Shown one piece after another: positions 30,536 to 43,300 of a DNA stretch of 64,000 bases (its first letter is position 1; each line of letters begins with the position of its first letter). This DNA is from Phymorhynchus buccinoides (taxonomy: Eukaryota > Mollusca > Gastropoda > Neogastropoda > Raphitomidae). The position numbers were made by a program, and so were the translations under genes. The notes beneath the pieces were generated by a model. It ran no database searches. It was not told the DNA's origin and saw nothing but the letters and a program-made list of their open reading frames with translations. Location of the stretch: contig CM065699.1 of the NCBI GenBank assembly GCA_017654935.2, forward strand, positions 21,534,110 through 21,598,109, written 5' to 3'.

Positions 30536-33500
30536 AGTTGTGGTTCATTGCGTTTTTCCGTCTTTTGGGGGGTTTCTTAGGGATAACATTAGGGCTAGGG
30601 TATTATTAAAAACATTTTTAGCTAATTATCTTCCTACAATAATTAATTGCAGTCATAAGAAAGGCAAAAATCTAATAGGACCCCCCCAATGTAACCGAGA
30701 AATGCCGCAGCATTTGGCACATCTGGTTCTTTACGTTTTCCCGATCTAAATTCTTCGCTTACTAAAATTAATTGTTCCCGAATGAAGATGCAGGGGTCTC
30801 AGTCAGGGGAAAAACTATCGACTTAGAGTCAGGAAAACACAGTAAATGCTTCCCTCCAAAGCATTTGGCGTTTTGTCATTTTACTTTTGTGGGGATTTGT
30901 GTTGATTTCATGTGCGGTTGACCCAGATTCTAACACCTACATGTGTGTACATGGACAATTCTTAAACCTGACATTTTAACCCCTTCACTGCCACATACAA
31001 ATCGCCCCCCCCATCTTTCTGCTTTTTTCACAAAATATAGAACCAACTGGATTATACGACAATCTGAGAAAATTCGCTCAAGCAAATGTCCCTTCCTGAT
31101 TGTTCTAGAACAATTTTCAGCATTCCCAGAAAATTTTCAAAAAGTTATGACATCCTTCAATGACCATCATTCAAAAAAAAGGATACAGGGCCAGGAAGGA
31201 AGGGGTTAAATGGCCATGTGTTTTATTTTCCTGTAAATTAAGAGTAAGGGGATTAAATAGTGTCATGTAGTTAACGTTAACTGCACAAAGTCCAGGCAGG
31301 CAGGAATCCTGTCCCTAAGGTCAATGGTTGCCAATGACGGTTGCAACACAAACCCTGCCAGGAATCTGGACATTCTGTCTGAACTGTGCGACATGCCGTA
31401 ACATCCCACAGCTGGTGACGTAAATTGTGGGTTTTTTACGCTGGTCCTACACTGCCATTTAATGCATCATGTATGGGCTTGGTGATGTCACCGATGACGT
31501 CCTCAGATGAAGGGGAATAACTCTGGGATATAGCTTTTTGCTTTTGGACATTCAGTAGGGTTATATCCATAGACAACTTGCCAGATTGACTCTAACAGTC
31601 CTCGTTTACATTTGACAATTTAACACACTCTGGACGAATGAGCCGGATCCGGCTCATGGCTCGCACAAACGTTTAGGACGAATGGCCCGAATCCGGCTCA
31701 TAAGAGTTTTCAAGAGGTTTTGATTTCTGGCGTGTAACCAGCTTTCAAGTGCGACGTCATAACCTATTTTGAGTGTTTGCTTTGACCTTGCATCTCTTGA
31801 AATCAACCAATCATTGCAGACTTTAAACATTCAGTGTTTGGTTGTATTGGTGTCAAAGATCGGAATGTGAAATTCATCTTCTTTCTATATGTTAGCTGTT
31901 TTTGTCAATAGGAGACAAACGACGAAGGTATGAAATCTGATATTTTACGATCGTTTAGTGCATGGTGTTAGTAATTTCTTATCTGTAAAATATCAGTCCA
32001 TAACTTTTCATAATTTTTTTGTGGTGATGTGTTTTCGAACCTAGTCGAATGGAGGAGGGAAAGTATGTAAGGGGAATGAACTGGCCAGTGCCGAGTGAGT
32101 TAAAATTATCGTTTTCTTAATTTTTCTGTCAGTGAAGGGGTTAATATTAAGCCTTTAAATTAGTATGGGTAATAACATGGAAGTCTTTCTCATTTTTCGC
32201 AAAACGCTAAAAAAATAGAGAAAGACAATTAAGTTGAAATGCTGTATTAGGGCATGCATCACGAGTGAATGCGCTATGAGTAGGATGGTTATAGTAAAAT
32301 TTGGATTTGAATTCTTTTTGTCAAATCCTAATGAATTTTATGGCATTGGAAAGAGCTTTGAAAGACACTTTAAAATGATACCCAAATTATCAAAAACAGT
32401 GAACATTGAGAAAGTTACGACGTTTTAAAATGATAGCCTTGTTTACATGAGCGACATAAGAAAAAGTTGATAAACTCGATCGTCAGTGTGATGCGGCAAG
32501 AAGAAAAACAAAATGTCGGACATGGTCGGACTAGACTAACACCTCCCCAAAGATTAACCTCGCAAAGTACCTGATTACAAACTTACATGCACCAAATTTT
32601 GCACAGCAGTAGCAAATTGGTTGAATCTATGGTGCTATTAATTTCATTAAGATCAGACACAAACCGTTCAGTTGTATGCGACGGAGGAATCAGACCCAAA
32701 ATATTGGAGCACTTGTCTCTCGCGATCAGCCGTCTTCGCGTAAAAAAAGATCGTTCCCAAATGACCGGGTTGGTGTCTGCTTCCACAAAGAAAGAAACTC
32801 GGATGGTCAGCGCCAAGAATAACCACCACAAAACACAAGCAAAGGAAGTGACCGTTTTGCACTTCGGCAAAATCGGGGAGAAACTTTTAGACGGGAAAGA
32901 GAGCTGCGGTTTGACCCAGATTCTAACGTTCCTAATATGAAAGTGTTAACATGTTGGCAAGGGAACGGACAAGGAAAAAAAGGAAATGGGACAACACCCC
33001 GTTCCAAGTAGAGGAGGCCTGAAAAGTGAACTGCTCTTTCAAAATAAGTATAAAACCATTAACGATGCATCTGGACAATCAGGTTTTCGCTTACAGCAAA
33101 GTTGTGTGTTTTTTAAAGTTTTCATTATTTTTGTTGTTGTTGAAAATTTTCAAAAAAAGGAATTTGTAACTATACAGATTTTTCAAAAAAAAGGATTTCC
33201 TTCCTGAGAAGGAAGCAGTTTAAGCCATGTATGTGTGCACTTCAATTTGATTCAAGATTTAGTGCCCCATCAACACTGTATGTTGTAGTTGTCGTTACCT
33301 GTTCCACAGGTCCAGGCAGGCAGGAATCCTGTCCCAGGGGTCAGTGGTGGCCAGGGAGGGGACCAGGGGGGACAAACTCTGCCAGTGAGCCTGGAACACC
33401 GCTGAAGTGTGCGTCATGCCGTCACATCCCACAGCAATGACACAATTACTGTCATTACGCTGCGGAGAAGTTCTTAGTTTGAGTGCATACGACAGATTCT

Positions 33501-36448
33501 GTGAAAATCTGTGTGTGGAAGGAGAGAGTCAATCAAAGTGTGACGCCAAGATTGGACAGTGGTAGAAGTGTGGATAAGAGAGTTTTCTAACTGGAAGGAA
33601 GTGGGGACAGAGTTTGCTGACAAATAGTTTCAAGGGTACAATGAAAATCAATTTCTGTTTTACCATTGTTGAAGTTGAAGCTTGTTGTTAGTCATCCATG
33701 ATGTTAATGTGCAAGCAATGTATGATTGTGTACGTTGAGTAATGGATGGAAGCAGAGCGTGCATGCCTCCGCGCAGACGTCGGTAAAAGTCTGGTTGTTT
33801 TCAGAAAATATGTCATTTAAAATGCCATGATGATTAACAATGTCTAAAATTGGGTTGTGTATACTAGGACTAAAAGAGAATTATGAAAAAAGACAGAGCA
33901 AAAGACCGGAACACCATGCTCCAAATTTCTTGAACGAGAAGAGAGGCCATTAACAGAGACAACTTGGGTGCGATCAGAGATATAGGAATGAAACCACGAG
34001 CAGTGCTGTGCCCAGAGACGCCAAAGGTATGTTGATAGTCGAGATTTTAGTGTTTGGTGATCGATAGTGTCAAAGGCAGAGGACAGGTCTTAGTAGGGAG
34101 AGAAATAGAGATCTGACCATCATCGAGAGCACAGAGAAGATCATTGACTATTTTCAGAATTGCAGCTGTTTCGGTACTGTGACCAGAGCGATAGGCAGAC
34201 TGCAAAGGATAGAGTAGATTATAAATATGTCAAGGTGATCCTGGAGTTGGAGAAGAGCGATCTTTTCAATAATTTTAGACAAAAAGGAAAGGTTGGAAAC
34301 AGGACGGTAGTTTTTCAGGTTTTCAGGGTCTAGAGAAGATTTCTTGAGCATGGTAGATTATATTGAAAGGATAGTTTGTAACCAATAAAATAAAAACAAA
34401 TATGCTGGGAACTATTGATCCTGCCAACTTTGGATAAACAAAATTCCTGACAAAAAGCATGGGGAGTCTGGGGGCCGTCGAAAGCCCCCGGTGAAATCCA
34501 AGGCCAATGCCCCTAGAGGGAATCTGAGAGCAACACAGAAAGAAGGAAATTCATGGTGTTTTTTAACCTACACTTTAATAAATAAAAGTATCAAATTTTT
34601 GTCAATATCTTCTATAAACAAAAAGTTTGTAGAGAGAGTTCTAAAAAATCCTACTTTCAAAGTTCAACTGGCAGTTTTAAGTTGATGTCAAATTCAGGAA
34701 AATCAGATCATTTTCTGGATTTTCCTGACAGATTGCAGAATTCTGGACTTTCCTGAAAAATTTCTGAGGGTTGGCAGCTACGAGAAGCTGTGTTTTTTTT
34801 ATGACATCAAGAATCTAGTCTTGTGTGTCACTCAGATAGCAAAGGTCCGACGACAAAACTATGAAATAAAGTTGAAACTTTGCCAGAAAAGTTATGGCCA
34901 TTTGGTTTCTGTTACCTCTTGTGAATATGACAGCTGTGGTGAATTTTCAGTACTTACCAGTGTTGATAGTACGACCAGGGGATGATTCTCAAACATCCTC
35001 TTTGCAGTTCTGTCTTTGCAGTTTTTGGCCACCGTTAGGTAACCCTGGAAACGTTTCAGGTCAATAAAATCAACACAAAAAGGAATTGACTGATTCTGGT
35101 ATATCGAAAGACTACAAACATCTGAGATCTTGATATGACAAGCATGCACCTAAATGCAATTTAATGATATGAAAATCAGTTGAAGTTCGACCAAATAATT
35201 TGATACTGTAGTTATCTCAGTCTGTGGTGTGCATGTGTGTGTGTGTGTGTGAGCATGCATGCTATTATTTTGTGTAAATTTAAACCTTTAGAGTACCTTT
35301 TATATGCTATCTGCTTGTAACGTATAAAGTATCGAATACCAAAATAACAGGCAACACGATGCATCTGTGCTCACAATTGACAGGAAATTGTCTGAACGAC
35401 ATACGAAAAAGAAGACACTTTTGTCTCCAGCATACCTGCAGCAGATGACAGGTGACATCAAAGGACAGCACTCCAGCCTCAGCAGCACACCCCACCTGTG
35501 TACACCAGCACACAAGGCCAGGTAAAAGGAGATCAAGCATTGACCAGATGCAAACCTCTTCCAACGAGTCAACTCAATCTAGTAGCAAGAAGCTAGACAA
35601 GGCGCACCCCCCAAATTTGACACAAAATTCAGATACTGTTACTCTATTTCCGTACTATATTATTAGGCATATTATAAGGTGTAGGGGTCTAGTCAAGGGA
35701 AAAAAGTATCGTAGTCCGACAAATTCCGAAAAATACGGTACTGACTTCAATGCATAATTGTTTTTAAGATGTACTCATTATGTATAATGTTTTATCGACG
35801 TCCGTTCAAAGCTCCTTCAGCTTCTTCTTCTTCTTCCTCTGCGTTCCCAGGCCATAAGGCCACAATGGGTACGTATGTGTCAGTTTTCCAGTTTTCACTG
35901 GTGTCCTCGCTGCTTTCAGCCGACACATTCCGATTTCGGAGGAGCTCAAAGGAGAAAAAACTATATGGAAGATTTCTTTGGAAAAGTCAGGAGAATGGGT
36001 CAAAAGTCAGAAAAATAGTAGATGACACAAAGCAAGCAAAAAGGCAGTCAAAGAGAGAGACAGAGATTAGAGGAAGCTACAAGTACAAGCACAGAACTTC
36101 CAGAAGGTGGTGGGAACTATTTGTTTGGAAGACCCCCCCAGGTATCCCCACAGGGGGACGGGGGGGGGGGGCTCCTTCAGCAATTGTGTTTATTAACAGC
36201 AATAGCAGAAGAAGATGAAATAAAAATAAAGCCAACATTTACAAGTCTAAAAAAACCCAATCCAGATCGATTTAAAGCAATAGGTCTTTTGGTGATACCC
36301 CACCTCCCCTTTACAAACTTTTTTTTTTTAAATCTGTCAACTCTTTTTGTGGTAAAACTGATATATAATTATATATCAATTTAATAAATATAAAAAAAAG
36401 TAACAGAGAAGGCTACAGCGTGAGACATAAATAAATTAAAATTACCCC

Positions 36449-36486
<38 letters not shown>

Positions 36487-37275
36487 ATCACGTAATTCAG
36501 ATACGCAGTTCAACATTATTATTTTGGTATTTTGTATATTCTAGTCACAGAGACTTATCTCTGTGAAATTTGGGCTGCTCTCCGAGAGAGCGCGTCGCAA
36601 CAAATGCAGCACCTACCCTTTTTTGGGGGGAGGGGGGCAGGGTGAGGGTGTGTGGGCACACTTGGAAATCCTAGCTATTTTTTTTGCCATACCAAGCAGC
36701 GGGATTTCTCCCTGCTCTTACCGACTTTCAACTGCCGTGGGATTTTTACGTGCGTAAAGCGCACGGGTCAGACTAGCTTTAAATCCCCATCCGAAGGACT
36801 CGACGTTCAGTTCGATTTTCCTGTCGAACTAGAAAGAAAGGGTGAGGCTGGGATTCGAACCCGAGTCACTCACGTTGCAGTCACGCATTACATTTGGCAG
36901 GCGAGCATCTTAACCACTCTGCCACCTTTCTCCATATTAACCATAACAAAGGCCAACACACACTCATTAAACAGAGTCATTAAAAGAACAAACAGTCTCA
37001 CCAAAAACTGCTCCAAGAATTGGACAGTGCATTCCATGGATCGCGGGTCGGTTCCTTCGTCTGCACCATTACTGAAGAGCAGATAGGGGGGACAACTCAG
37101 GAGCACTCTGAGCAACAGACCATCACATACTGCCTTCATCTTCTTGGGGTTTTTTGTGTGTCCTTATTTCTTATCATTACTTAGTTGAAACACACACACA
37201 CAGTACAAACACACACACACACTCACTCACAGTGACAACACACACACACATAGTACACACACACATGCACACACA

Positions 37276-37317
<42 letters not shown>

Positions 37318-40300
37318 CACACATGCACACGCACACACACACACACACACACACAACAGGTTCAAATTCAATGTAACTTTTTCATTATTCCGCTGCCATG
37401 CTCATGTATAAACTTATTGCCACCTGTATATTTCCATAATTTTCATCAATTGTTTTGCAAACCACTCTTATGACCAAGTTTGGATAAAGCAGGTACACAG
37501 CCTGTAAACTTCGACATTTTGATCACGAATGCTGTCAATCATTCAGCCAGTATGCAAAACAAAACAGCTTTATTTTTCAAAGTTTACTTTTCAGACAGAA
37601 AATCACAAGGCGTAAACATTGTTTTAGTAATCGAGTTGCTAACCTCTGGAATTTACTAACATCCAACCTAAAAAGAGCACCAACACTAAATACTTTCAAA
37701 AATCTCCTTGACAAAGATGAAAATTTTAGTCAACTATTTTTTGAACATGATGATTGAATTACAATCATAATTTTAAAAGGCATGCTTATGCAAACAAAAC
37801 AGTGTCAATGAAGGGACGTTTATAAGCCGCGAGGCTTAGGCTTGAGCCAGTCCCACACTATACTATACTATACTAATTTCCTGGCTGCTTACAAAATGCT
37901 TGTCTTCTTTGTGTTGCTGATCCTACTTTTTGATTTATAACGAACACAAAAATTACCGATTCTATAACAATGGTGTTTCACGTTTCATTTCTTAAATGTC
38001 TATTTGAAATGTCATTTTAATATAACACAAAATGCCTTTATCAACCTTAGCACGGCCTCTGGAACAATGACGACGTCATCATTCCCAGCATGCTGATTGG
38101 ACAGCTGCAACGTCTGCTTTACCAGCCACGGTTCTCTCTCTTCCCTGCTGTCAGCGTTGTCATCATCGTCGTGATTTGCGGGTCCAATCTGCGTCAGCTT
38201 CTGTGTGGCGATGGTAACATGAAATTCAGAACTATGTCAATGAACGACTGAAATTGGGCTTTGTATATTCAATATCCAAAATAAGTGTATTTTTAACAAA
38301 ATAGGAGTACTCCAACAGAAAAGTTTGAGAAAAAAACCGAAGTGCAAACATGCATACATTTGAATAACAACTAGAGAAATACTGTGTCAAAAGTATCATC
38401 CATTTATTATCTTTTGTCTTATTATTTCTGTTTATATGTGTGTTTTATGTGCATGCCAGACAAATAATGTTTTGATGCTTTAAAGACAATACATTTTTGA
38501 TTGATTGATTGATTTATTGATTTGCATTTACAACAAAAACACACCCACACCCACACATACAGCGCATCCCTTTCCCAAAGCAGGCAATATACAGAAATGA
38601 TAGTCAGATTTGTCTTTCGCAATATGTTTTCCCATATCAATCATATTTGTCAAATGTGTGTACAAAATAAAGGCAAAATCACAGGGGTAAACAGGTCTGA
38701 GAAACACAGACAGACAGACAGGGGGGTGGAAAAAGCAGGCAACAACAAAGACAAAGTAAAACAACTCACAGAGAGAAGCCCCAGCAGTTGGTCTACAGCC
38801 TGTGGGTTGGGAGGCGCGGCAGAGACCTCCACACCAAGTGACCGCCCACATAACGAGCACTGGCCCCCTCTCTGCCCATTCCTGTCATCAACACAGTGCA
38901 CAAATACCACATCAACCAAGGTTTTCGGCACGCGCACAAAGCAAACGTAATTATAAAATAACTAACACTTTTTCTTCTTCTTCTGCGTTCCCAGGCCATA
39001 TGGCCATAATGGTTAAGGTACATATGTGTCCGGTTTTCAGTTTTCACTGGTCTCCCCGCTGCGTACAGCTAACACAGTCCGATTTCGGAGGAGCTCAAAG
39101 GAGAAAAATTATTTGGAAGATTTTTTTGAAAAACGGCAGGAGAATGGGCCAGTAAGTCAGAAAGATAGTGGATGACAGAAAGCAAAGGGAAAAGGCAGAG
39201 TCAAAGAGAGTGGCAGATTACAGGAAGTTACAAGCACAGAACTTCCAGAAGGTGGGGGAACTATTTTTACGAAAGACCCCCCGGTATCCCCACACTACTG
39301 AAAGGGATAATTAAAAAATAGGGTGAAGAAAAAGATACCTTATTTTTTCGGACTGCCCCCAAATTTCACACAAAATTCAGAAATTATTATATTTTCTTAC
39401 TATTTTATTAGTCATATTATAACGCTGGGAAAAAAAAGTATTGCTTTATAGGCCGGGTTCACATTAGACGCGTATATTCCGTACGGAAAATCCTAAATAA
39501 GTGGAAGAAAGAAGGATAAAAGTTTACGCATATAGGGGAAATTCGGACACGTGCGCAAATCTTTTCCCTTCTTTGTTTCACTTATTTATGGATTGCGCAC
39601 GGGTTTCCGCATGGAATATCCGCTTATGTGTGTACACGGCCTTAGTCCGTAAAACATGGTACCAGCTGGATGAGAACCTCCATCGTTCCGTGTCTTAGAC
39701 ACTTCTGGGAAACACTTGACGTTTTATAAAATAAACAATCAAACAAACAAAACTGGAAAAGTGGGAACAGATAAACAAAAGAAATAGTCAACAAAAATTC
39801 TCCATTCAATTCATCGGAATCTAAGAAAAATCATGGATCATGTTTTGCAATCTGGCTAACGATTTGTTTACATATAAGCAATAAAATGAATTTCATTCAC
39901 AATGATCGAATCGACAATAATCTATAACTGTTAGTTCTCCGGCTGGTTTCAAAGAAAGTCTTCTAAAATTGTATTTGTTTTGACTTTTACTGAAGAATGA
40001 TAACATTATTTCTTCATACTGTCTGTTTGTGTGCTTACAAGTTTCCCAGCTAGAACAACAGGGTTTGTCATAGTGTCTTAGTAAGATTTTAGCGTGAAAC
40101 AGTTTTTAACCCTTTCACCGCCAACCATATTTCAACCAAAAATGTCCATTACATTTACCTGGGTAGAGAACAAAATCCATCTGCAGTACTGTGGATTCTT
40201 CTGTGACATACATAAAACCAGGTCTATCCTTACTTCCCAAAACTAAGACAATATTATAGGGTCTTTGGATTATAGACCCCATTTTGATTCCTTTTAGTGA

Positions 40301-43300
40301 CACAGGTGTTAAATCATTGTGGTGCATAAATGCGACATTGGCGGTGAAAGGGTTAATACCAACATTAATATAGGCACATTCTGTCTCCTTAGGAGAGCAC
40401 AAGCGACATTGGATGACTTTTGTATGTGACAATTATTTTGTGGAAGATGCAGAAGAAGGGAGTGCGACGCTTCTGAATGAATGATTTTATTTAATATAAC
40501 TATCTATTCTATCTATATACTTACCGTTTCACTACGAATGAGTTATTCCTTCCAATTTGGAGCAAATGCCAATTTACCAAAGACCAAAAAGTTCTAGTCT
40601 TAACAAGACTAGATTACTTCCCTTGGTCTACACAGCCAATACCACTAAGCTGCCGTGGATCCCACTCGCTACGTCACTTCCGGGGAGGCAACTTTAAATC
40701 ATGATAAAAATTTTTTAAAAACCAACCTTCCCAATGATGTTTTCGTCGGAGGGAGGAGGGTGGGAACCTTTGATCGTAGTGAAACGGTAAGTATATAGAT
40801 AGAATAGATAGTTATATTAAATAAAATCATTCAATCTATTCTATCATGTTACCGTTTCACTACGAATGAGTTGATTCCCAGCGAGGAGGTGGGTAAGAAA
40901 ACATTGTTGAAACTTCACTCCAACAAACAAAAAACAATACCCACAAGACAAACCTGACAGGGAACGCCAGGGATAACCTGTAAGGGAGAGGACATAATAA
41001 CTAGATAACCAAAACATCCATACCCCCAAACAGCATAAACATATGCATACCAACACCAGAACAAAAAATAGCATAAGCTTATCGTTAGACCAGAGAAAAA
41101 AAAGGAGTCTGCGCAAGCACCACCTTCCTGATGCCAACGGTGTCGTCCTGCCTTCTGGCGGAGAAATGGCGAAGGTAGAAGCTAGCAAACGTGGACTGTC
41201 ACTACCAGTACGCAGCTTCCATAACGCTGGACAGCGCCACTCCCTTAATCATAGCCAGGGATGTGCTGAAAGCCCGGATTTCATGGGCTCACAGAGGATC
41301 AGTGAGCAATGACCAGTCGGCACTTATATACGCTAAGTTAAAAGCGTTCACCAACTACCTAGAAATGGTTGACTAGAAATATCCCTCATGTATTTCTCAT
41401 TCAAAGAAAAGAACAGACGGAGTTTGTGCCCCCGGAAGGGGGAGGTCCTCTTAAGGAAAAACTTAAGAGCTCTGACGGGGCACAGGAGTCTATCAGAAAC
41501 AACAGGGCCGAGAATAGAGAGAAGACTTTAAATCGTAACCGAGGGAGAAGCAAGCTGAGCAGGATGATTCCTGGCCCTAAACTTGGTACCCGCGAGAGAC
41601 AGAAGGGTACCGAAAGCATCATCCTGGGGCAGGACCTGAGTGGACTCCACCGAGACAATATCCTGGAAAAGAAGCCAGGAGATGACAAACTCCGCATGGA
41701 GACACCCAGGGCAGCCAAGGCCGAAACAAAACAGACTATGAGTGGCCGGACCGGGCCAACACACGCTGCTACGCCCTTTCGAACCGGAAAAAATATCGAT
41801 CGAAGCGGCGAGTATGAGTCAAAAACGAAAAGGCCACATCTGGACAAGACTTGTTCAGAATGGGCAAGCAAAGGATCGATGACGGGATAGAGACAGCTAG
41901 TACTAAATGGTGAAGATGAGAATCCGCAAAACAGCAGATTCCACCTCCGAACTAGCAAACTGAGAAGCCACGGTATGAATGTGTGACTGCACTTCATAAG
42001 CAACTCTACATGCTAAGACCGCAGGAAGGCAAAAAATGAAAACTGCCCCTGACGTAGGGACAGACCGAAACAGCAACATAGTTGCTATCGCATGACGTCA
42101 AAACTAACCAGATGACGCGGAAATGTCCCCACCGAAGAGGAAAACATGTAGACAAAAAGCGAAACAGTGTGCAAACGTGACGTCGACTTAACCCATTCCA
42201 ACGCCACCCAGTCGAACAACTGAGCTGACGGCTGGGCATGGAAGATCATGTTAGCCGGACAGTAAGGTTCGATCGGGACGGAACCAGACCGAAAAGGATG
42301 ACTGGAACGGGTGAACGAAATAACTGGTTGAACAACTCATGGTTGTAACCAGAGGAAACGAAGGTCTGAAACAGAGCAAGTAAAACCATGCCTGCCAGAA
42401 CAGACAACATTCGAAAGAACGGCGAAGCCGGGGCCGTTGCCACCCAAAAAATTCGTTCAGAAGGAAGGCAACAAGGGTACGGTTGAACAACTCTCGGTTG
42501 CTGTCCTAGAGAGAGCTGGAGACTGAGTCTCTCACTAAAGGCGAAGATAAGAGAGAGAGCTGTCGTATCGTCTCCGCAGATGGAGACCCAGTTTTGGGTG
42601 AGACGGGCTGTGAAAGACTTCAGAGCCCTGGCTACTGACTCCATCTCCAACAACCCGACTGAAAGCACGATCTGCCTTGATTGGGCCCAGAGGAGAAACT
42701 CTTCTGCTTTCCTTGAAAAAGCCGGAGACCGTGTTCCTCCCTGGCGACGAAGATATGAGAGAGCTGTCGTATTGTGTCCGCAGACGGTGACGCATTTCCC
42801 GGAGAGAAGGACTACAAAAGGCTTCAGGGCCCTGGTCACTGCCTCCACCTCCAAGAGGTTGATGTGAAATTTCTACTCTGCCGAAGTCCACTGACCCGAA
42901 AATTCGACTCGATCCAAATGGGCGCCCCAGCCCGTCGTCGAGGCATCTGTGTGAAGAAAATTGCTGCTGATGCATGGGACGGAAAGGCACTGAGCTGTTG
43001 AGCCACTCGAGAATCATCCACTGTTACGTTGACTCGAGGAACCAACTGCCGTGAGACACTAGTTGCTCGAGAGGCAGCTGAGACAGTTTCCTTTGCGACA
43101 GCAGTCGTTGCAGTGGCCGTTAGCGCAACCGTGCGAGAGGAATCAAATCCGCTACCGATTCCATAAGTCCCAGGAGACGGAGAAGCTGACAAGCAGAGAG
43201 CGAAGTCTAGGCCTGAACGTCGAAACAATCTCGACGATGGCTTTGACCCGAGTTACCGACAGCTGCACTGAAAACCGCTCCGTAACGAACTCATGCCGAG

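Larger units (their letters stand above)
30980..32140. mobile_element. TTAA-flanked element(s) with CCCCTTCACTG termini, nested
   Basis: TTAA at 30976 and 32141 flank inverted CCCCTTCACTGCCA / CCCCTTCACTGACA. A further GGAAGGGG-TTAA junction at 31206 means this may be two overlapping insertions rather than one element. A second TTAA element is nested at 31623-32099. Confidence 0.55.

Noticed and set aside
32587..32940. Open frames on both strands near 32.6-32.9 kb
   Set aside because: No domain, no splice sites in phase, and overlapping a segmental duplication.
36843..36930. Functional tRNA gene
   Set aside because: Boxes A and B are present, but the acceptor stem does not pair and the sequence continues into a SINE body.
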